64,000 nucleotides of DNA from Aquiluna sp. (lineage in GTDB: Bacteria > Actinomycetota > Actinomycetes > Actinomycetales > Microbacteriaceae), in assembly GCA_028822985.1 (NCBI GenBank), contig JAPKCK010000002.1, positions 109,360 through 173,359 on the forward strand, read 5' to 3'. Positions 18,727 through 28,674 of this stretch are shown here, one piece after another. Under the pieces are notes generated by a model. That model was given only the letters and a program-made list of their open reading frames with translations, had not been told where the DNA came from and searched no databases. The position numbers and the translations under genes were made by a program. The stretch's first letter is position 1; each line of letters opens with the position of its first letter.

Positions 18727-19490
18727 TTGGTTTCTTTTCTAAAGTTCCCGGTTTGGGTCTGACCCTTATCGTTTGGGTCCCACAGCTTTTCAGGAGGAGT
18801 TTCGCCTCGCATCTGACCAACAAGCTTCGCGACCTCTCGCATAATTTTGTCAGTAGCCTCGCTCATTTCTTTTGCGGTCAGGGCATCTTTCTTTGGCTTG
18901 CCGAAATAGATCGGCTTGCCAATTGTCACTCGGACCGTATGAAAAGGGTTTGGTCGAAACTTCTTAGAGTAATTGCCAAGTACTTTTTCTACACCCCAGT
19001 GCGCAGCTGGCACGACGGGTAGGCCAAGCTCGAGTGCGAGCCTAATTGCGCCGCTTTTGCCGCGCATTGGCCATAGATCCGGATCCCTGGTCAGTGTGCC
19101 CTCCGGGAACACTATGACAACCTGTCCTGCTGCCAGGTACTCCTTGGCAACTCGAAGAGGCTCCTCGTTGGACTTACCGCCACGATAAACGGGGATCTGA
19201 CCGACTTTTGGGAGAATTTTCCCAACAATGGGGATCCGAAATAGCGACTCTTTGGCTAGGTAATGAGGAACTCGCTTCATGTGTATGTAAACGGAGTATG
19301 CAAAAGCAAGTGGATCCAAGTAGCTGACGTGGTTCCCGACCAAAATATATCCACCCTTGGGCAAGTTCTCCAAGCCTGTGGTTTTTATATTGAAAAACAA
19401 TCGAAGCACGGGAGCCATGAGACCGGCTACCAATCTGAACAGCCAGCTTCTCTGGTCTTCAAACCTTTTTGATGCCGATGATGCCGTCAT
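18723..19490 (-). CDS. plsC: 1-acyl-sn-glycerol-3-phosphate acyltransferase
   Basis: 255 residues, lysophosphatidic acid acyltransferase family. The catalytic motif NHVSYLD (NHxxxxD, near residue 53), the substrate-binding FPEGTLT (near 130) and a hydrophobic N-terminal stretch LFRLVAGLMAPVLRLFF are visible. It acylates the sn-2 position of lysophosphatidate at the membrane. The stop overlaps the gpsA ATG, and the ATG at 19490 lies 3 bases after the murA stop, so murA-plsC-gpsA-ddl form one tight operon. Confidence 0.92.
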   Translation of the reverse strand: MTASSASKRFEDQRSWLFRLVAGLMAPVLRLFFNIKTTGLENLPKGGYILVGNHVSYLDPLAFAYSVYIHMKRVPHYLAKESLFRIPIVGKILPKVGQIPVYRGGKSNEEPLRVAKEYLAAGQVVIVFPEGTLTRDPDLWPMRGKSGAIRLALELGLPVVPAAHWGVEKVLGNYSKKFRPNPFHTVRVTIGKPIYFGKPKKDALTAKEMSEATDKIMREVAKLVGQMRGETPPEKLWDPNDKGQTQTGNFRKETK

Positions 19491-19493
19491 TTT

Positions 19494-20810
19494 TCAACCT
19501 TCAATCTGAAAGTCGGCCCCAAGATCTTGAAGCTTGTCGATAAAGCGCTCGTAGCCCCTTGAAATCAATTGAACGTTTGAAACATTAGAGGTTCCTTCGG
19601 CAGCGAGGGCGGCAACAACATGAGAAAAACCTCCACGTAAGTCTGGAACCCGAATGTCCGCGCCAAGCAATGGGGTTGGGCCGGAGATAACCGCGGAGTG
19701 GTTGAAATTTCGCTGACCAAAACGGCACGGGTTGCCACCCAAGCACTCCCGATAAATCTGGATTTGGGCACCCATTTTGACAAGCGCGTCGGTGAATCCA
19801 AATCGGTTTTCGTAAACCGTCTCGTGCACAATAGATAGGCCTTGAGCCTGGGTGAGGGCTACAACCAGAGGCTGCTGCCAGTCAGTCATGAATCCAGGAT
19901 GAACATCGGTCTCAATAACTACAGGCTGTAGTTCGGAGCCAGGATGGTAAAAGCGAATTCCCGTAGGTTCAATCTCGAACTCCCCACCTACTTTTCGGTA
20001 GGTGTTTAGAAACGTCATCATTTCTATTTGCTTTGCTCCACCGACGAAGATGTCACCCTTCGTGGCAAGAGCTGCGGCCGCCCAGGAGGCCGCTTCATTT
20101 CGGTCAAACAATGCCTTATGGGTATATCCCTTGAGCTGCTTTACGCCCTCGATTCGTATAACGCGATCGGTATCAACCGAAATGATTGCGCCCATCTTTT
20201 GCAAAATCGCTATCAGGTCGATTATCTCCGGCTCGATAGCTGCGCCGCGAAGTTCTGTTAGGCCCTTTGCTGTTGTTGCCGAGAGAAGAACCTGCTCGGT
20301 GGCACCGACCGATGGATAAGGAAGGTTTATCTTGGCCGCTACTAGCCCGTCTGGAGCGCTGAGTCGAGTGCCGGTAGGCAGCTTCTCAATAACAGCGCCG
20401 AACTGCCGAAGAACGTCAAAGTGAAAATCAACTGGTCGGTCGCCAATCTCGCAGCCGCCAAGACCCGGGATGAAAGCCTCGCCAAGGCGATGAAGCAGTG
20501 GGCCACAAAACAGAATGGGAATCCTAGACGAGCCGGCGTGGGCATCTATGTCCACGATTCTTGCCTGCTCAACATTGGAGGGGTCCAGTGTCATGTCACC
20601 AGTTTTAGGATCATGAGTGATTGTCACGCCATGAAGGTTTAGAAGTCTTTCAACAACGTCTACGTCGGAAATATGAGGAACGTCCAGAAGCGTCGAAGGG
20701 GTTTCGCCCAGCAGTGCTGCGACCATGGCCTTGGTCACCAAGTTCTTGGCGCCCTTTAGGTCGACTCTGCCTCTAAGTGGCTTGCCGCCCTCGATCCGAA
20801 TCAGGCTCAA
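19494..20810 (-). CDS. murA: UDP-N-acetylglucosamine 1-carboxyvinyltransferase
   Basis: 438 residues, EPSP-synthase fold. MurA transfers enolpyruvate from PEP to UDP-GlcNAc, the first committed step of peptidoglycan synthesis. Features: GGKPLRGRVDLKGAKNLVTKAMVAA at the N-terminus with the conserved Lys-Asn. In the catalytic-loop region I read LPTGTRLSAPDG rather than a clear Cys-containing loop, so the usual fosfomycin-target cysteine may be replaced by Asp, as in some actinobacteria. The TTG start at 20810 has GGGAG about 5 bases upstream and overlaps the end of leuD. Confidence 0.92.
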   Translation of the reverse strand: MSLIRIEGGKPLRGRVDLKGAKNLVTKAMVAALLGETPSTLLDVPHISDVDVVERLLNLHGVTITHDPKTGDMTLDPSNVEQARIVDIDAHAGSSRIPILFCGPLLHRLGEAFIPGLGGCEIGDRPVDFHFDVLRQFGAVIEKLPTGTRLSAPDGLVAAKINLPYPSVGATEQVLLSATTAKGLTELRGAAIEPEIIDLIAILQKMGAIISVDTDRVIRIEGVKQLKGYTHKALFDRNEAASWAAAALATKGDIFVGGAKQIEMMTFLNTYRKVGGEFEIEPTGIRFYHPGSELQPVVIETDVHPGFMTDWQQPLVVALTQAQGLSIVHETVYENRFGFTDALVKMGAQIQIYRECLGGNPCRFGQRNFNHSAVISGPTPLLGADIRVPDLRGGFSHVVAALAAEGTSNVSNVQLISRGYERFIDKLQDLGADFQIEG

Positions 20811-21413
20811 TCAAACTCCCTTGGCTGGCAGAGTCTTGGGTTTCCAAGACTCTCTTTTGGCCTCGTAGGCCGCTATCGCATCTTCACTCTGGAGGGTTAT
20901 TCCGATATCGTCAAGCCCCTCAGTCAGACGCCACTTAGTATATTCATCAATCTCAAATCGAATCACGACATCGTTCACTCGAATTTCTTGGCTAGGGAGG
21001 TCGACGGTTATTTTGGCGGCAGGGTCTGCCTCAATCTGCTCCCAGAGGCTTTCCGTATCGGCATCGCTTATGACTCCAGCGATTAAGCCCTGCTTCCCGG
21101 AGTTTCCAAGAAATATGTCCGCAAATTTGGAGCTAAAAACTGCCTTGAAGCCGTAGTCCCTGAGCGCCCAAACTGCGTGCTCTCTTGAAGAGCCGGTTCC
21201 AAAGTCGGATCCGGCAACAAGGACTTCGGCGCCTTGGAAGCTCGGGTTATTTAGAACAAAATCAGGGTTCTGCCGCCAGTTCGCAAACAGCCCATCTTCG
21301 AATCCAGTCTTGGTTATTCGCTTCAAGAAAACCGCAGGGATTATTTGGTCAGTATCAACGTTGCTTATCTTTAGAGGCATGCCTGTGCCGGTGAACTGAG
21401 TAACTTTTTCCAT
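20811..21413 (-). CDS. leuD: 3-isopropylmalate dehydratase small subunit
   Basis: 200 residues, swivelling aconitase small domain. With LeuC it isomerises 2- to 3-isopropylmalate in leucine synthesis. Visible: [14 protein letters not shown]-like opening (here [20 protein letters not shown]), [17 protein letters not shown] and [14 protein letters not shown]. It starts at the leuC stop (overlapping TAATG-type junction) and is followed at once by murA, linking leucine and cell-wall genes in one transcript. Confidence 0.94.
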   Translation of the reverse strand: MEKVTQFTGTGMPLKISNVDTDQIIPAVFLKRITKTGFEDGLFANWRQNPDFVLNNPSFQGAEVLVAGSDFGTGSSREHAVWALRDYGFKAVFSSKFADIFLGNSGKQGLIAGVISDADTESLWEQIEADPAAKITVDLPSQEIRVNDVVIRFEIDEYTKWRLTEGLDDIGITLQSEDAIAAYEAKRESWKPKTLPAKGV

Positions 21414-22828
21414 TACTGCTCCAAGTCTGAAGGGGCAGAAAGTGTCCCTCTGATTGCAGTTGCCGCAGCCACCATGGGGGAAACCAAGTGGGTTCTTGCG
21501 CCTTTGCCTTGCCGGCCTTCAAAGTTTCGGTTCGAGGTGGAAGCTGCGCGCTCCCCCGGCGCAAGCTGATCCGGGTTCATGCCCAGACACATTGAGCAAC
21601 CTGCAAAACGCCAATCTGCTCCAAAGTCAACAAATACTTTGTCTAAGCCCTCTTCTTCCGCCTGAAGCCTCACCTTTTGAGAACCGGGGACCACCATCAT
21701 GCGAATCCCTGGTGCCATCACCTGGCCGCGAATAATGTCTGCGGCTGCCCGAAGGTCTTCGATTCTTGCGTTCGTGCAGGAGCCCAAAAAGACCGTGTCA
21801 ACCGCAATGTCCTTCATCTTGGTTCCGGCCTTGAGATCCATATAGGCCAGGGCCTTTATTGCGGCAGCCTTTTGACTCGGATCATCGAAGCTGTCCGGGT
21901 CTGGAATGCTATCCATGAGTGAGACGCCCTGACCAGGATTTGTTCCCCAGGTTACAAAAGGATCCAAGGTGTCGGCATCAATAAAGACTTCGGCGTCGAA
22001 AACCGCATCGTGATCGGTTGTCAGTTCGCTCCAGTCCTTGAGTGCCTGATCCCAATCTGCACCTTGAGGAGCGTGTGGCTTGTCTTTGAGGTAGTCAAAA
22101 GTAATTTGATCTGGAGCGATTATTCCAGCCCTAGCGCCTGCCTCAATCGACATGTTGCAGATGGTCATGCGACCCTCCATAGACAATGCCCTAATCGCAC
22201 TTCCGCGATACTCAAGAACGTAACCTTGGCCACCGCCAGTCGAGATCTTGGAAATGACGGCCAGAATAATGTCTTTGGCGCTAACGCCTTTACGAAGTGT
22301 GCCCTCGACATTTATAGCCATGGTCTTAAATCGCTGCAACGGCAAAGTTTGAGTTGCCAAAACGTGCTCGACTTCGCTTGTTCCAATTCCCATAGCTAGT
22401 GCCCCAAAGGCGCCGTGAGTTGAAGTGTGCGAATCTCCGCAAACAACGGTAAGTCCCGGCATTGTTAGACCCAACTGCGGGCCAACAACGTGAACTATGC
22501 CCTGGTTTTTATCGCCGAGCGAGTGAATTCGAATATCGAACTCTCGAGTGTTGTCCCTGAGGGCCTGAACCTGCGCCCTGGAGGTCGCATCCGCAATTGG
22601 CAGGTGAATGTCCTGCGTGGGTGTGTTGTGATCCTCAGTGGCGATTGTCAGGTCTCTACGCCTGACATCACGTCCGGCCAGGCGAAGGCCATCAAAAGCC
22701 TGCGGGCTGGTTACTTCATGAATGAGATGCAGATCAATATATAAAAGATCCGGAGCACCGTTTTCACCCCTCAAAACCAAGTGGTCTCGCCACAGTTTCT
22801 CTGCCAAAGTCAATGGCTTACTAGACAC
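21413..22828 (-). CDS. leuC: 3-isopropylmalate dehydratase large subunit
   Basis: 471 residues, aconitase-family [4Fe-4S] enzyme. The three cluster cysteines sit in [11 protein letters not shown] and in [45 protein letters not shown] is the other family signature. The start is GTG at 22828. The 56-base gap to the divergent transporter gene holds an imperfect palindrome (TGCG-TAGATA...TTTAT-CGCA), which may be a shared regulatory site. In mycobacteria an IclR-type regulator sits next to leuCD; none is seen here. Confidence 0.94.
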   Translation of the reverse strand: MSSKPLTLAEKLWRDHLVLRGENGAPDLLYIDLHLIHEVTSPQAFDGLRLAGRDVRRRDLTIATEDHNTPTQDIHLPIADATSRAQVQALRDNTREFDIRIHSLGDKNQGIVHVVGPQLGLTMPGLTVVCGDSHTSTHGAFGALAMGIGTSEVEHVLATQTLPLQRFKTMAINVEGTLRKGVSAKDIILAVISKISTGGGQGYVLEYRGSAIRALSMEGRMTICNMSIEAGARAGIIAPDQITFDYLKDKPHAPQGADWDQALKDWSELTTDHDAVFDAEVFIDADTLDPFVTWGTNPGQGVSLMDSIPDPDSFDDPSQKAAAIKALAYMDLKAGTKMKDIAVDTVFLGSCTNARIEDLRAAADIIRGQVMAPGIRMMVVPGSQKVRLQAEEEGLDKVFVDFGADWRFAGCSMCLGMNPDQLAPGERAASTSNRNFEGRQGKGARTHLVSPMVAAATAIRGTLSAPSDLEQ

Positions 22829-22884
22829 CTAAATCACCTCGCGATTGCGTAGATACTTACTTTATCGCAAAGGACTAATCTTTG

Positions 22885-24123
22885 ATGGTGCAGGACTTTA
22901 CCGAACAGCAACTTATCGCCCTCCAGAAAAGAACCGTAAAGGTTCTTTCCCTTGGTCAAGCGCTGGGTGGCTTCGGTCTAGGAGCAACGCTGTCAGTTGG
23001 CGCTCTTCTAGCAGTCGAACTGTCTGGAACCACCGCCTGGTCTGGGGCCGCTGCAACCCTGAGCACTCTGGGTTCTGCAGCGATAGCAATCCCACTTGCA
23101 AATCTCGCTTTTAAGCGCGGTCGCCGGGTCTCCTTGGCCTTCGGCGCGTTTTTGGCCATCTTGGGCGCCGCGATGATGATTTTGGCCACCTACACACAAT
23201 CTTTTCCAGTCGAAATTGTTGCGCTGTTGTTTTTAGGTGCCGGTTCAGCAGTTTCGCTTCAGGCACGTTTCGCGGCGGCAGACATCCCAACCGGCAAGCC
23301 AAAGGGAAGGGATTTATCACTGGTGGTTTGGGCCACTACCCTTGGCGCGGTGATTGGCCCTAACCTGATCGCACCTGGTGAAACACTTGGCCTTTGGCTC
23401 GGAATGCCGCATTTGGCAGGCCCCTTCCTGTTTACCATCGCCGCTCAATTGAGCTCAACTCTGGTCTTCTGGTTCGGGCTCCGCCCGGACCCTCTAATTG
23501 TTGCTCGCGACATCGCAGGGTTAGACCCGAAGCAAAAAAACGCGAGCCTCAAAGATGCCTTGGAAGTTGTTCGAGAGTTCCCGCTCGCGGGATATGCTGT
23601 GCTGACAATTGCACTCAGCCACATGGTTATGGTTTCAGTGATGTCGATGACCCCGGCACACCTAAACGCCGCGGGCCACTCGTTAGCGGACGTTGGCTTC
23701 ACAATATCGCTGCACATCGCAGGTATGTATGCACTTTCGCCGATATTCGGATGGCTAACTGACAAATTTGGTGCCATCAAAATAGTGATCACTGGGCAGT
23801 TTATTTCTTTGACTTCGCTTGTCGTTTCAGGATTTTGGCAGTCAGAGTTTTACGCCGTAGTTTTGGGGCTTTTCTTGCTAGGTGTTGGTTGGTCAGCGTC
23901 CACGGTCGCCGCTAGCGCACTGCTAAGCGAAACTCTTGCTACTGGCCAGCGCAGCAAGGTACAAGGGTTTAGCGACTCGCTGATGAATCTTTCGGGGGCC
24001 TTTGGTGGCGCAATATCGGGCATCATCTTGACGATCTTTACCTTCGGGGGGCTAAATGCTGCTGCTCTCGTACCCGTAGTGTTTATCGCTCTGGCCACCA
24101 GCTACTCAAAAAGATGGCGCTAA
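22885..24123 (+). CDS. MFS transporter
   Basis: 412 residues with about 12 hydrophobic helices and short loops. The loop after helix 2 carries FKRGRRVSLAFGAFLAILG, the major facilitator motif A region, and the second half repeats it as FGWLTDKFGAIKIVITG. Substrate unknown. An AAGGA sits about 10 bases before ATG 22885; a TTG directly in front is an alternative. It diverges from leuC. Confidence 0.85.
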   Translation: MVQDFTEQQLIALQKRTVKVLSLGQALGGFGLGATLSVGALLAVELSGTTAWSGAAATLSTLGSAAIAIPLANLAFKRGRRVSLAFGAFLAILGAAMMILATYTQSFPVEIVALLFLGAGSAVSLQARFAAADIPTGKPKGRDLSLVVWATTLGAVIGPNLIAPGETLGLWLGMPHLAGPFLFTIAAQLSSTLVFWFGLRPDPLIVARDIAGLDPKQKNASLKDALEVVREFPLAGYAVLTIALSHMVMVSVMSMTPAHLNAAGHSLADVGFTISLHIAGMYALSPIFGWLTDKFGAIKIVITGQFISLTSLVVSGFWQSEFYAVVLGLFLLGVGWSASTVAASALLSETLATGQRSKVQGFSDSLMNLSGAFGGAISGIILTIFTFGGLNAAALVPVVFIALATSYSKRWR

Positions 24124-24165
24124 CAAAAAAACTCGCTCCCAAGATTATTAATCATTGGAAGCGAG
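24124..24165 (-). terminator. Rho-independent terminator after tRNA-Glu
   Basis: On the minus strand an 11-base stem (CTCGCTTCCAA paired with TTGGGAGCGAG, one G-T pair) encloses an A/T-rich loop and is followed by six T. It lies directly 3' of tRNA-Glu and tail-to-tail with the transporter gene. Confidence 0.8.
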
Positions 24166-24171
24166 AATTCG

Positions 24172-24244
24172 TGACTCCAGCGGGATTCGAACCCGCGCTA
24201 CTGCCGTGAGAGGGCAGCGTCCTGGGCCGCTAAACGATGGAGCC
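24172..24244 (-). tRNA. tRNA-Glu (anticodon CTC)
   Basis: Cloverleaf read by eye on the minus strand: acceptor GGCTCCA pairs with TGGAGTC (one G-U), D arm, anticodon stem with loop CTCTCAC giving anticodon CTC, T arm GCGGGTTCGAATCCCGC and discriminator A. 73 bases; CCA is not encoded. A terminator hairpin follows. Confidence 0.95.
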
Positions 24245-24289
24245 GTTAGGAACTTGAGAAGTCTGCCATAAATACCCCCTATTGGCAAT

Positions 24290-25183
24290 CTATCTGCTGA
24301 GTAGCCGAAGCGCTCCTGGATGGACCTCTGTGGAGAACGGGGCATTGCCAACAAGCTCTCCGTCACAGGTCACTGGGTAGTTATCATTGCTAATTTTTAT
24401 TGACTTAGCCTTGAAAATTTCAACCTCGGGAAACCTTAGGTGTTTGCCTCTGTAGACCGTGGGGAATATACGAAGCAGTCGTGCTCTTGAAACCTTGTGC
24501 AGAATAAAAACCTCCAGCTCACCATCGGTAATATCTGAGTTCGGTGAGATCATCATGCCGCCGCCAAAGTTTTTCACATTCGCTACCCCGCACAACATCG
24601 CCTCAATCACGCGCTTCTCACCATCAACATCTAGGTGGTACTCAATAGCTTTGAAGGAAGGAAGTTCAAGAAATAGTGCCGCGATGTAGCTATTGGACCC
24701 CTTGGGCCAACTAAGCGAATTGGCCCGTGTGGCACAAAGCGCATCAAAGCCAGCTGAGACTGAGCCGACTGACCAAATTTCTTTACCCGAAACACTGACC
24801 TTCATCGCGTCGACCCTTTTTGGGGAGTCAAGCGAATCCAGGATATTCTTGACTGCTGCCGGAATGTTGCTTAGGTCAATGCTCAGTTCACGAGCTTGAT
24901 CGTTCCCGGACCCTGCTGGAACTATGCCCAGCGGTATTTGATTTGGAACCGCTATTCCAGCACAGAGCTGGGTGGTTCCGTCCCCGCCGACTGCCACTAA
25001 TGCCGATATCTCTTGAAGTCGAATTAATTCTTCAGCTTTTTTCTTCGCCTCCAACGCGGTGCCGGCAGACAGGTTTATTACAGCAATGCCGGCTTTGGCG
25101 AATGCCAAAAATACTTGCTCGCCAACAACAGCTGCTTTTCCACGATTCGCTTTGGGGTTCACGATAATCCCGAGTGGCTTCAT
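24290..25183 (-). CDS. Diacylglycerol/sphingosine kinase-like lipid kinase
   Basis: 297 residues of the DAGK catalytic family (YegS/DgkB-like). The ATP-binding VAVGGDGTTQ (about residue 60) and GIVPAGSGND (about 90) are clear, as is the C-terminal beta-rich domain. It probably phosphorylates diacylglycerol or a related lipid for recycling into phosphatidic acid. I chose ATG 25183 because AGGAAG lies about 6 bases upstream; a GTG two codons earlier (25189) is possible. Confidence 0.88.
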   Translation of the reverse strand: MKPLGIIVNPKANRGKAAVVGEQVFLAFAKAGIAVINLSAGTALEAKKKAEELIRLQEISALVAVGGDGTTQLCAGIAVPNQIPLGIVPAGSGNDQARELSIDLSNIPAAVKNILDSLDSPKRVDAMKVSVSGKEIWSVGSVSAGFDALCATRANSLSWPKGSNSYIAALFLELPSFKAIEYHLDVDGEKRVIEAMLCGVANVKNFGGGMMISPNSDITDGELEVFILHKVSRARLLRIFPTVYRGKHLRFPEVEIFKAKSIKISNDNYPVTCDGELVGNAPFSTEVHPGALRLLSR

Positions 25184-25237
25184 CGACACTTCCTAACTTT
25201 CAATGAGATAAACATAGACTGAAGCCAAGGAGTAATG

Positions 25238-25879
25238 ATGAAAATAACGAAGTTCGACCATGCGCTTTTGTCGATAGAAATCGATTCGAAAATCGTTGTT
25301 ATTGACCCGGGTGTTTATTCAAGCCAGCTTCCAGATTTCAAAAATGTAGTGGCAATTTGTCTTACCCATATTCACGAAGACCACAGCTACTTGCCACACG
25401 TTCAAAAAATCTTCCTTGAAAACCCAGACGCTCAAATTTTTGGCCCCGCTGAGGTCGCTCAAAAACTGGGCAAGCTTCCCGTCCAGGTTGTTTACCACGG
25501 CGATCACTTCGAGGTGTCGGGCTTCGAACTTGATTTTTCCGGGGACTTACACGAACAGATTCACCGGAGCATCCCCTTGATTCAAAACATCGGTGTCATG
25601 GTCAACCAAACCCTCTACTACCCGGGAGACAGCTATACGATTCCGGAAGATAAAGTCAAAGTTTTAGCCTGTCCGACAAGCGCTCCATGGATAAAAATTT
25701 CTGACGTTATGGACTTTATTACAGCAGTAAAGCCGGAAACGCTTTTCCCTACCCACAATGCTCTACTGAACGACAATGGCCACGCACTTTACAATCAAAG
25801 GATCAGCGAAGTCACAAAAGAAAATGGTGGGACCTTTGTTTTTCTCACGCCAGGTCAAAGTTTGGAGATCGAGGTTTAG
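25238..25879 (+). CDS. MBL-fold metal-dependent hydrolase
   Basis: 213 residues of the metallo-beta-lactamase superfamily, UlaG/RNase-like short form. The zinc motif THIHEDH (near residue 45), a later Asp in YPGDSY and a C-terminal FPTHN provide metal ligands. Substrate unknown. Two ATG codons are adjacent; the second (25238) is 5 bases after AAGGAG and is preferred over 25235. Confidence 0.85.
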   Translation: MKITKFDHALLSIEIDSKIVVIDPGVYSSQLPDFKNVVAICLTHIHEDHSYLPHVQKIFLENPDAQIFGPAEVAQKLGKLPVQVVYHGDHFEVSGFELDFSGDLHEQIHRSIPLIQNIGVMVNQTLYYPGDSYTIPEDKVKVLACPTSAPWIKISDVMDFITAVKPETLFPTHNALLNDNGHALYNQRISEVTKENGGTFVFLTPGQSLEIEV

Positions 25880-25887
25880 GCCTGAAC

Positions 25888-26271
25888 CTAGACAGCGACG
25901 ATTACTGCCGCCAGCAGCATCGCTACCGTCGGGCCAGACCAAAGTTTCTTATGCTTTAGGTTTCTAGAAGTATTTGCTATGAACGCTTGCACGGTGGCAA
26001 TGCCGACCAGAACCCAATTCACCACTGCATTCCCGCCAGCATCCAGGATGGGAGTGAACAACCCCAACTGTGCCAAGTAGTGGCCGACGATTGCGATAAA
26101 GGTCAAGAAAAACCCAAAGCTCAAAGCTCGACGCGACAAACGCAATTGGCCATTTGAATTTTCGCCGTGAACATAGGCAGCCAATGGTGCCCCAAGGGCG
26201 ATTGCTAGATGGAATAAAGCTGCCGCTAGATAGGCAAAAACCAAAAAACTGGAGGAAAACGCATCAAGCAT
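25888..26271 (-). CDS. Four-helix membrane protein, unknown function
   Basis: 127 residues with four hydrophobic segments (about 9-33, 46-66, 79-96 and 108-126) and few charged residues. No family recognised. GGAGGA lies about 4-8 bases before the ATG. It is just downstream of tRNA-Gln on the same strand with no terminator between, so it may be transcribed with the tRNA. Confidence 0.7.
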   Translation of the reverse strand: MLDAFSSSFLVFAYLAAALFHLAIALGAPLAAYVHGENSNGQLRLSRRALSFGFFLTFIAIVGHYLAQLGLFTPILDAGGNAVVNWVLVGIATVQAFIANTSRNLKHKKLWSGPTVAMLLAAVIVAV

Positions 26272-26290
26272 CTTTTCCTCCAGTAGTTAC

Positions 26291-26365
26291 TGGCTGGGGT
26301 ACCTGGACTCGAACCAAGAACAAATGAACCAGAATCATCCGTGTTGCCAATTACACCATACCCCA
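26291..26365 (-). tRNA. tRNA-Gln (anticodon CTG)
   Basis: Minus-strand cloverleaf: acceptor TGGGGTA pairs with TACCCCA, with the U1-A72 pair typical of glutamine tRNAs; anticodon loop TTCTGGT gives CTG; discriminator G; CCA is encoded (26291-26293). gltX lies 30 bases upstream. In actinobacteria this tRNA is usually charged with glutamate by GltX and then amidated. Confidence 0.95.
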
Positions 26366-26395
26366 AGGGTCGAACCCAAGGCCCGATTGCCTATC

Positions 26396-27901
26396 TTAGC
26401 GGGATTGGGCAAATGCCTCTAGTCGAGCAAGGCTTTGCTCTTTCCCAAGAATCTCCATGCACTCGAAAAGTGGCGGGGTTACGCGCCTGCCGCTGATTGC
26501 CGTTCTAACTGGCCCAAAAGCATTTCGTGGCTTCTCTCCAAGACCATCAACCAGAGCATCACTCAATGCCTGATGGATTGCGTCGGTGGTAAAATCTTCG
26601 AGGTTCTGAAGTGACGCTGTTGCCGCCGCTACTATCTCGACTGCATTTTCGGGCAGCTGCTTCAAGGCGTCTTCGTCAATTTTCAAGTCAGCGACATCAA
26701 CGAACAGAAATTCAACCATCGCCGGCACGTCGCCCAGCACGATTACTCGTTCTTTGGTGAGTGGAGCAGCAGCACTCAAGATCTCGAGCTGCTTGGCGGT
26801 TGGCTCACCTTGAATGACGCCGGCTGACTGCAAATACGGCAAAATACGGCCCATAAAATCTTCATCGGTCAAAAGTCTGATGTGGGCGGAGTTAATCGCA
26901 TCGGCCTTTTTTTGATCAAACCGCGCAGGGTTCGGGTTCACATTCTCAATCTCGAAGTTCTCGCAAAGCTCGTCAAGGCTGAAGATGTCCCGATCCGCTG
27001 ATATTGACCATCCGAGCAGGGCCAGATAGTTCAACAGCCCCTCCGGTATGAACCCTCGATCGCGATGCAAAAACAGGTTGCTCTCCGGGTTTCTCTTAGA
27101 GAGCTTCTTGTTGCCCTCCCCCATAACAAAAGGCAAATGACCAAAGCGCGGGATGAAAGTTGCGACACCAGCCTCGACAAGTGCGTTATACAGGGCTATC
27201 TGCCTAGGAGTTGAGGACAGAAGATCCTCGCCTCGAAGAACGTGGGTGATACCCATCAATGCATCGTCAACCGGGTTCACTAGCGTGTAAAGCGGCGCTC
27301 CACCTGGGCGCACTAAGACAAAATCAGGGAAAGACCCCGCAGGAAAAGTAATCTCACCACGAACTAGGTCCACGAAAGTTATGTCTTGGTCCGGCACCCT
27401 CAACCGAAGCGCTGGCTTACGCCCCTCGCTGAGATAAGACTGACGATCTTCCTCTGATAGATCTCGCTCCGAGTTGTCATAGCCAAGCTGAACCGCTCTG
27501 GAATTAGCGATGTTTCGCTGCTCAATCTCTTCCCCGGTTAAGAAACTTTCGTAAAGATGACCGGAAGACTTCAGTTTCTCGATTACTTCTTGATATATCT
27601 CGCCGCGTTCAGACTGTCGATAGGGCTCGTTTGGTCCTCCGGTGTCAATTCCTTCGTCCCAGTCGATACCAAGCCAGCGCAGACCCTCAACAAGTTGACC
27701 GTAACTTTCCTCGGAATCTCGAGAAGCATCAGTGTCCTCGATGCGAAAAATGAATTTTCCACCGGTTCTTCTGGCGTAAGCCCAATTAAAAAGAGCCGTT
27801 CGAATCAGTCCCACGTGGGGCGTTCCAGTAGGGCTCGGACAAAACCGAACTCGAATGTCTGAGCCCGTGGCCGTGGTAGTCGGAGCAGTTATAAATGTCA
27901 T
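26396..27901 (-). CDS. gltX: Glutamate--tRNA ligase
   Basis: 501 residues, class I synthetase. The HIGH motif appears as [15 protein letters not shown] near the N-terminus and KMSKS as KLSKR in the middle; [11 protein letters not shown] is a strong GluRS signature. It charges tRNA-Glu and, where no GlnRS exists, tRNA-Gln; genes for both tRNAs lie nearby. ATG 27901 starts [26 protein letters not shown]; an upstream reading would overlap the FAH-family gene. It begins 16 bases after that gene's stop. Confidence 0.95.
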   Translation of the reverse strand: MTFITAPTTTATGSDIRVRFCPSPTGTPHVGLIRTALFNWAYARRTGGKFIFRIEDTDASRDSEESYGQLVEGLRWLGIDWDEGIDTGGPNEPYRQSERGEIYQEVIEKLKSSGHLYESFLTGEEIEQRNIANSRAVQLGYDNSERDLSEEDRQSYLSEGRKPALRLRVPDQDITFVDLVRGEITFPAGSFPDFVLVRPGGAPLYTLVNPVDDALMGITHVLRGEDLLSSTPRQIALYNALVEAGVATFIPRFGHLPFVMGEGNKKLSKRNPESNLFLHRDRGFIPEGLLNYLALLGWSISADRDIFSLDELCENFEIENVNPNPARFDQKKADAINSAHIRLLTDEDFMGRILPYLQSAGVIQGEPTAKQLEILSAAAPLTKERVIVLGDVPAMVEFLFVDVADLKIDEDALKQLPENAVEIVAAATASLQNLEDFTTDAIHQALSDALVDGLGEKPRNAFGPVRTAISGRRVTPPLFECMEILGKEQSLARLEAFAQSR

Positions 27902-27917
27902 TTTTTTCAAACTACCT

Positions 27918-28670
27918 CTAAGAGACTGGGTTGTGCAGGACACCGATGCCAGTGATTTCGCATTCGACCTGGTCACCAGCTTCAATGCGGGCAAGCCCGG
28001 CAGGCGAACCAGTAAGAATCACATCACCTGGAAGTAAAGTCAGGTTTCTACTGACATAGGAAACGATTTCATAAACATCGGTGATCATATCGGAACTTTT
28101 CGAGCGCTGACTTGAGCGCCCATTGATTCGAGATTCAAGCCTTAGCGAACTGGTGTCCAGCTCAGTCTCAATCCAAGGGCCTAGGGGACAAAACGTATCA
28201 AAACCCTTGCTCCTTGCCCATTGAGTGTCGGAAAATTGCAAGTCTCTTGCGGTGACATCGTTCCCAACGGTAAAACCAAAGATGTGATTTTTCGCCTCGT
28301 CGTAACTAACTTCCTTTGCCTGCTTACCGATAACAATTGCCAGCTCAACCTCAAGCTCAACCTGATCAGACTGTCTTGGCAAAACAATCGCATCCTCTGG
28401 CCCGATGATCGCGCTGATTGGCTTAAAAAAGATAAGAGGCTCATCCGGAACATCGATTGATATCTCCGCGGCGTGCGCTCGATAATTCATGCCAATGCAA
28501 ACAACCTTGCCGGGAGTCATGGGGGCAAGCAGCTTCACCGATGAAAGCGGGGCTGACTCCTCCCCAAGCTTTGCTCCCAAAATCGGGTCGCCAAGATAAA
28601 AAACGACCTGGCCCTCGGATATCTGCCCGTGGCGGGTCTCACCGTTGTGTAGCGCTCTAACAATTTGCAC
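27918..28670 (-). CDS. Fumarylacetoacetate hydrolase family protein
   Basis: 250 residues. The C-terminal FAH domain shows [12 protein letters not shown], the metal-binding [10 protein letters not shown] strand, [10 protein letters not shown] and [21 protein letters not shown]. Such proteins act on acylpyruvates, oxaloacetate or 2-hydroxyhepta-dienedioate; the substrate is not predictable. The gene sits between gltX and ilvE/leuB as in mycobacteria (Rv2993c, from memory). The GTG start at 28670 lies 4 bases after the ilvE stop. Confidence 0.88.
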   Translation of the reverse strand: MQIVRALHNGETRHGQISEGQVVFYLGDPILGAKLGEESAPLSSVKLLAPMTPGKVVCIGMNYRAHAAEISIDVPDEPLIFFKPISAIIGPEDAIVLPRQSDQVELEVELAIVIGKQAKEVSYDEAKNHIFGFTVGNDVTARDLQFSDTQWARSKGFDTFCPLGPWIETELDTSSLRLESRINGRSSQRSKSSDMITDVYEIVSYVSRNLTLLPGDVILTGSPAGLARIEAGDQVECEITGIGVLHNPVS

Positions 28671-28674
28671 GTGC

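Noticed and set aside
22829-22884. Defined regulator-binding site between leuC and the MFS gene
   Set aside because: An imperfect palindrome is present but does not match a motif I can name, and no regulator gene is adjacent.
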